A DNA stretch of 11,115 nt from Cyclostephanos tholiformis (taxonomy: Eukaryota > Bacillariophyta > Thalassiosirophyceae > Thalassiosirales > Thalassiosiraceae). Shown piece after piece: positions 7,873 to 11,115 of this stretch. Below the pieces are notes generated by a model. It was not told the DNA's origin and did no database searches. It was given only the letters and a program-made list of their open reading frames with translations. The DNA is taken from NCBI GenBank assembly GCA_036939975.1, contig JALLPB010001118.1, positions 1 through 11,115 on the forward strand, in the 5' to 3' direction. How positions within the stretch are numbered: the stretch's first letter is position 1; each line of letters begins with the position of its first letter. The translations under genes were made by a program, and so were the position numbers.

Positions 7873-9435
7873 TTAAACATTTTGCTTCGGCCAAACCAAC
7901 GTATTCTTATGAAATTGAACCGAGTGATGTTCTACTAACTTCCTACGAAACTGTGCCAAAGAAAGTGACGCAACAGTATTTCTAACTAACCGACCCACGT
8001 GTACTCCGTCGACCATGTCGTCTACGACTACATCATTTCCTCTCCCCATCCCCGACGTATCGTAGTTTCGTGGGTCAAGATTTAAACATAATCTTGCTAT
8101 CGCGTTTGGTATCTCCTCATTTATTCCATCAAAATCCATGTCACCCAAGGGACCAGTCCAATCACTGACTAATTCTCCACCGTTCCACTCCCCACCAAAT
8201 CCGTCGATGTCGAGGAGCCAATTGTGCAATGCACAGCATGTAAGCCAAACATCGTCAGTCTTAAGAACTCCCCACAAGCGAACTCCTGCCTTTAGAATTC
8301 TCCACCTACCCTTAAGGATCCCAAATGTGCATTCGACGTCCTTGCGCATTGACTCCATCCATTTTGACCAACGTATTTCGTCCTGCTTCGATGTCATGGT
8401 GAATGGAGGAACAGTACACGACCAATCTAGGTAACCGTTGTCACAGATGACATAAACTCCCCGATACCGCGTCCGTACAATCTGCTGTGACTCACGATCA
8501 ATTGACTCCAACTCAAATTCATGATCTCCAAACAGAGTACCAGCACGGACACTACCGATAAACTTGTCAAGCCTGACCATTGTCTGGTCATTCCACCGCC
8601 CTGGCCCACCAGCAGTGGAATGTAAAATACGACGGCGATGATTGCAAGTTAGGTTGTAAGTGCGCGTTGTATTAGAGGACTTGAAACCAAGATGGTTATT
8701 CTTTAGATTGTACTCGCATCGCTCTGTGACAATGTGAGTACAATCTATTGATCCAATGCATCCAGGTAGACCCGCAGATTTGTACTCCGCCATATGAGAG
8801 AAGGCCTCATCTACCGAAATTGGAGCGATAACCATCCGGCGGTATAATTCTGTCGAACCGAATAGAATAAATTTGTGAAAAAAAATTCTGTGTACCTCCT
8901 TGGAGATGGCAGTGCACTCCTCAATGTCATCAAAGGTCCAACCTCGACCGAGATAGCGCAAAGCACCTAGTACCAGCAGTTCTACCGGGGAAGCCTTCTT
9001 GTTGTTGCTTTTCCACCCGCACCAGCGGTCGAAGAGTGGATCAGCAGACACCCACTCAACGAGCTCCCTGAAATTTGGATAAGGCAGACGGAAGCGAACG
9101 CGAAATTTTTCCTGCATGCGGGAACTCTCGAGGAGGTAAAAATTTGACACATACATCTTATACCAGAGCGATTCCTCCGGAGTAATAATAACCAGGGGAC
9201 CGTTCTCGGAGTCCTTGCGTGCATATACGAATCTTGGCGCGCGGGAACGAGGCTCCCGACTTGCGGGAAGCTGCGCTAGACCATCCGAATCATGACTGCG
9301 CCGACCTACCATCATCAGATCGATGGAGTCGATGATGGAGAGATCGCGGTCACGACGGTTGCGCAAAAACTGGAAGAAGCGACTGGGATCAAGGACACCA
9401 TCCTCACGAAGGCAATCAAGAAAGGACAACCGCAT
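7873..9435 (-). CDS. PIF/Harbinger DDE transposase
   Basis: A 520-aa single-exon frame starting at ATG. It belongs to the plant-transposon/Harbinger DDE group, which cuts and rejoins DNA at terminal inverted repeats. Seen: an N-terminal region with a helix-rich, HTH-like part around 149-190 (SPVELLVLGALRYLGRGWTF); the first acidic residue D231 in GCIGSIDCTHI; a Y-NLTCNHRRRI strand and GRWNDQTM; the second, D332, in YVICDNGYLD; and the third, E368, in RKDVECTFGILKGRWRIL, the hallmark family block. CALHNWL follows at 401-407. All three catalytic acids are present and there are no internal stops, so it may be active. It converges on the companion gene, and their 3' untranslated parts must overlap. 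Each gene's promoter would lie near its own terminal repeat. Confidence 0.93.
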   Translation of the reverse strand: MRLSFLDCLREDGVLDPSRFFQFLRNRRDRDLSIIDSIDLMMVGRRSHDSDGLAQLPASREPRSRAPRFVYARKDSENGPLVIITPEESLWYKMYVSNFYLLESSRMQEKFRVRFRLPYPNFRELVEWVSADPLFDRWCGWKSNNKKASPVELLVLGALRYLGRGWTFDDIEECTAISKEVHRIFFHKFILFGSTELYRRMVIAPISVDEAFSHMAEYKSAGLPGCIGSIDCTHIVTERCEYNLKNNHLGFKSSNTTRTYNLTCNHRRRILHSTAGGPGRWNDQTMVRLDKFIGSVRAGTLFGDHEFELESIDRESQQIVRTRYRGVYVICDNGYLDWSCTVPPFTMTSKQDEIRWSKWMESMRKDVECTFGILKGRWRILKAGVRLWGVLKTDDVWLTCCALHNWLLDIDGFGGEWNGGELVSDWTGPLGDMDFDGINEEIPNAIARLCLNLDPRNYDTSGMGRGNDVVVDDMVDGVHVGRLVRNTVASLSLAQFRRKLVEHHSVQFHKNTLVWPKQNV

Positions 9436-9568
9436 CCCCAGCGGTATACAACGAATGGAAGCGACAAGCAGAAGGTCGATGTGTGCCGCAACATCAATAT
9501 ATTATTGTTATGTCCCAGCAGGAGGGAGGATTGGTTCCACACACGGAACCAGTACTCCAAGCCGTAGA

Positions 9569-9665
9569 GCAATTTTGGTCCAACACTCGCAATTTAGTTC
9601 CAGCATTTTGGGCTGGCCCAAAATTGCTTCAATTTTGGGCCAGTTTTGGGCCGGACCAAAATTGC
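9569..9665. repeat. Nested subterminal inverted repeats (ATTTTGGnCC motifs)
   Basis: The outer arms GCAATTTTGGTCC (9569-9581) and GGACCAAAATTGC (9653-9665) are perfect 13-bp reverse complements. Inside, CTGGCCCAAAATTG (9613-9626) and CAATTTTGGGCCAG (9630-9643) are perfect 14-bp reverse complements with a 3-nt spacer. Further GGGCC/TTTTGG pieces lie between. A related GGACCAAATTT occurs at 5537-5547 near the left end. Such iterated sites next to terminal repeats usually bind the transposition proteins. Confidence 0.85.
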
Positions 9666-9728
9666 GAGAAACAAAAAATTAGAGGAGCGGCCGGCGCCGG
9701 TACAAGCCTACATACGCGAAAAAAATGA

Positions 9729-9759
9729 AAAAAAGTCCGGACGGCTGTAAGCCTCGGCC
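9729..9759 (-). repeat. Right terminal inverted repeat of the Harbinger element
   Basis: On the minus strand it reads GGCCGAGGCTTACAGCCGTC then CGGACTTTTTT, matching the left terminal repeat except for one base. It is followed outside by TAA, a typical Harbinger target triplet. Confidence 0.9.
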
Positions 9760-10493
9760 TAACAAAAACAAAAAAAGAATTACGGCACCCAATTTGCCCG
9801 TAGGAACTCGTAAAATTGCCTATACCCAAGAGATGTGTAAATTCTGCAGAACGCTCCAATATTATTATCTTTCACAATAATTAATCTCCCGCCAAATTTT
9901 AAAACAAAATCGGAGTTCCCGCTAAATCCTTCAAATACTAGTTCCGTCGAGTAATATCATACATCTTTGGAAGGCGTTGAGATTAATTGCGCGATACACT
10001 GACAAAAATGTCCATTAGCGACGGTGATTTTTCCATCCTTTTGTTACACTCCGCACTCCGTTCGGATGTTATTTTCATCCGTTCGATGGGGTTAGCTCGA
10101 AATACTAAAAATAGACCAGGGAAAACATTTTAGCGAGGGAATGTAGGAGTGGCGCTTCTAAGTAATTATGTATGGGCTTGCTCCTATGCTCCTCTGCCTT
10201 GGTGGCTCTGTCTTGCTCATGGCCTTTCGCTCTCCGGGATGAGAGTCACAAGACGCTCTTAATTAGAGAGTGCACGTACGTTGATCTCATGCCTATTTTA
10301 CGTTCAGACCAAAAAATCAATGATCCAGTTGACGACGCCATGTGTCACCATGTCGCTCGCTGCAATGGGAGGTCTCATAATTTCACATTACGCAATCTAC
10401 GACGGACGAAGCCCAGCGACTCGCGCTCGCACCCTCCTCCTTGCCATCTTCGGATTAATATCATCAACCTCTACTAAATTTCGCAAGCGGAAA
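9760..10493. other. Non-coding region upstream of the secreted-protein gene
   Basis: These 734 nt are AT-rich at first and then mixed. They hold the second copy of the dispersed repeat (9793-9836). Open frames at 10172-10477 and 10281-10493 read into hydrophobic sequence but lack convincing protein character upstream of the signal peptide start at 10494. The promoter of that gene should be here; I cannot point to a specific element. Confidence 0.5.
9793..9836 (+). repeat. Short dispersed repeat, copy B
   Basis: Partner of copy A at 57-100, same orientation, about 9.7 kb away. It begins 34 bp outside the right end of the Harbinger element, so it is host sequence and not part of the transposon as delimited. 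Confidence 0.55.
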
Positions 10494-11115
10494 ATGTTTT
10501 CAGCACTCCCCCGTCGTGATAGCCTAATCATCTCGATGGTAATGCTGCTGGCCAAAGCACCGAACTACAGTCACGCTCAACTACGACTGAGCAGCGAGGG
10601 TGATACTAACATCAGGAGCTCCTCAGTGACCGTTGAAGGTTTTGAGGTCGTGGGGGGTTCTATACATCATAGCAGCGGTACAGCATACGTACGGCGTAGA
10701 TCGACGATGCTGCCAGATGAGGCGATGGAGTTGGAAAATTATGTGGAGTCAACTGATTTTAATGATAAGTTGGAGTTGGAAAATTATGTCGAATCAACTG
10801 ATTTTAATGAGGAGCCGATCGTATTTGTAAGTGAAAAAACATGATATCGATCATCAAGACAAACTACTTCTCTGTCAAATTTAATGCCACTCACCATTTC
10901 TTGAAACGTGACGGCGTGCTACCTCTTCCCAGGTTGAAACCGAAGATAGCCCCCAGCATCATCCCAACCATCAACGCCTTGAACAATCCTGTTCATCCAC
11001 ACAAATGCAATGGACACTCAAATTCAAGACTGATTCCATGCCGAGCGAGACGTCTTGGATGCTCGAGCAACAATCGGCTGACAACACATGGAGGACAATT
11101 ACATCGGGGCCACCG
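10494..11115 (+). CDS. Secreted/cell-surface protein with TDxxPxETSW motif, 5' part (runs off the window)
   Basis: Exon 1 is 10494-10826 (111 codons); exon 2 is 10933 to the window end (61 codons, still open). Seen: a signal-peptide-like start MFSALPRRDSLIISMVMLL ending KAPNYSHA-Q, with an A-x-A-like cleavage site; two tandem 15-residue repeats ELENYVESTDFNDKL / ELENYVESTDFNEEP; after splicing, a short polar linker and then MQWTLKFKTDSMPSETSWML. The (V/F)xTDxxPxETSWxL pattern is one I associate with diatom extracellular and protease-linked proteins, which is memory of a family trend and not a search result. The ATG at 10494 has A at -3 and sits directly before the signal peptide, so I prefer it to ATGs further upstream in the same frame. 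Full length and function cannot be told from this fragment. Confidence 0.65.
10728..10817 (+). repeat. 45-bp tandem repeat, two copies, in frame
   Basis: Copies at 10728-10772 and 10773-10817 differ at few bases and encode the 15-residue repeats ELENYVESTDFN-xx-x. The period is a multiple of three, so copy number changes keep the frame. The peptide is acidic. Confidence 0.92.
10827..10932 (+). other. Intron of the secreted-protein gene
   Basis: 106 nt, donor GTAAGT at 10827 and acceptor CTCTTCCCAG ending at 10932, phase 0. Both sites are strong. Unspliced, the frame stops at TGA (10842-10844). Spliced, it stays open to the window edge and gains the TDxxPxETSW segment. Confidence 0.8.

Larger units (their letters stand above)
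5426..9759. mobile_element. PIF/Harbinger DNA transposon, apparently complete (4334 bp)
   Basis: Bounded by terminal inverted repeats at 5426-5456 and 9729-9759 that begin GGCCGA and match with a single mismatch. It holds two convergent genes: a zinc-finger companion protein (plus) and a DDE transposase (minus), whose stop codons are 47 nt apart. The flanking triplets are TCA on the left and TAA on the right. PIF/Harbinger elements duplicate a 3-bp TWA target, so this fits an original TAA/TAA with one later change. Both open frames are unbroken and the catalytic triad is present, so the copy may be recent and possibly autonomous. Confidence 0.85.

Noticed and set aside
8138..8434. Plus-strand frame inside the transposase gene
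   Set aside because: Antisense shadow of the conserved transposase core.
10281..10493. N-terminal extension of the secreted protein from an upstream ATG
   Set aside because: It would bury the signal peptide. The residues ahead of it are hydrophobic and Arg-rich without pattern, so the ATG at 10494 is favoured.
1..11115. tRNA, rRNA, CRISPR array or bacterial operon signals
   Set aside because: None seen. The introns, targeting peptide and transposon type point to a eukaryotic nuclear genome, and the short repeats here lack the regular spacing of a CRISPR array.

Overview
This window is nuclear DNA from a eukaryotic microalga, most likely a diatom or another stramenopile. The evidence is as follows. 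Protein-coding frames are joined by short GT-AG introns (70 to 212 nt). One protein is nucleus-encoded but starts with an Arg-rich mitochondrial-type presequence. A bacterial-type YeeE/YedE sulfur transporter is split by four introns. A PIF/Harbinger DNA transposon is present. The partial gene at the right edge carries a TDxxPxETSW motif that I associate with diatom cell-surface or secreted proteins. I cannot name the genus from sequence alone.

Layout, left to right. Positions 1-387 are non-coding 3' flank with a perfect 12-bp inverted repeat and one copy of a short dispersed repeat. Positions 388-3497 (minus) hold a two-exon gene for a mitochondrial ribosomal protein mS29/DAP3-like P-loop GTPase of about 965 aa. 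Its 212-nt intron falls inside the P-loop, and it has a very long low-complexity N-terminal extension with G homopolymers. Positions 3856-5319 (minus) hold a five-exon YeeE/YedE-family transporter gene of 366 aa; two of its exons (46 and 125 nt) are too short to be noticed as open frames, but joining them gives an unbroken family-like protein.

Positions 5426-9759 are a complete-looking PIF/Harbinger element of 4334 bp. It has about 30-bp terminal inverted repeats with one mismatch, subterminal iterated motifs, and two convergent genes. On the plus strand is a companion protein of about 740 aa with a RanBP2-type zinc finger, a PHD-like Cys/His cluster and a C-terminal coiled coil. On the minus strand is a 520-aa DDE transposase with an intact catalytic triad. 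The left end of the element lies only 106 bp upstream of the transporter start codon. Positions 9760-10493 are non-coding and contain the second copy of the dispersed repeat. Positions 10494 to the window end (plus) hold the start of a secreted-protein gene with a signal peptide, two 15-residue tandem repeats, one 106-nt intron and an open second exon.

The host genes do not form a pathway; they are ordinary neighbours. The two transposon genes belong together: in this superfamily the transposase and a DNA-binding partner act jointly on the terminal and subterminal repeats. The most unusual points are the zinc-finger architecture of the companion protein, the absence of cysteine in the first third of the transporter, and the intron that separates GxxxxGK from T in the mS29 P-loop.
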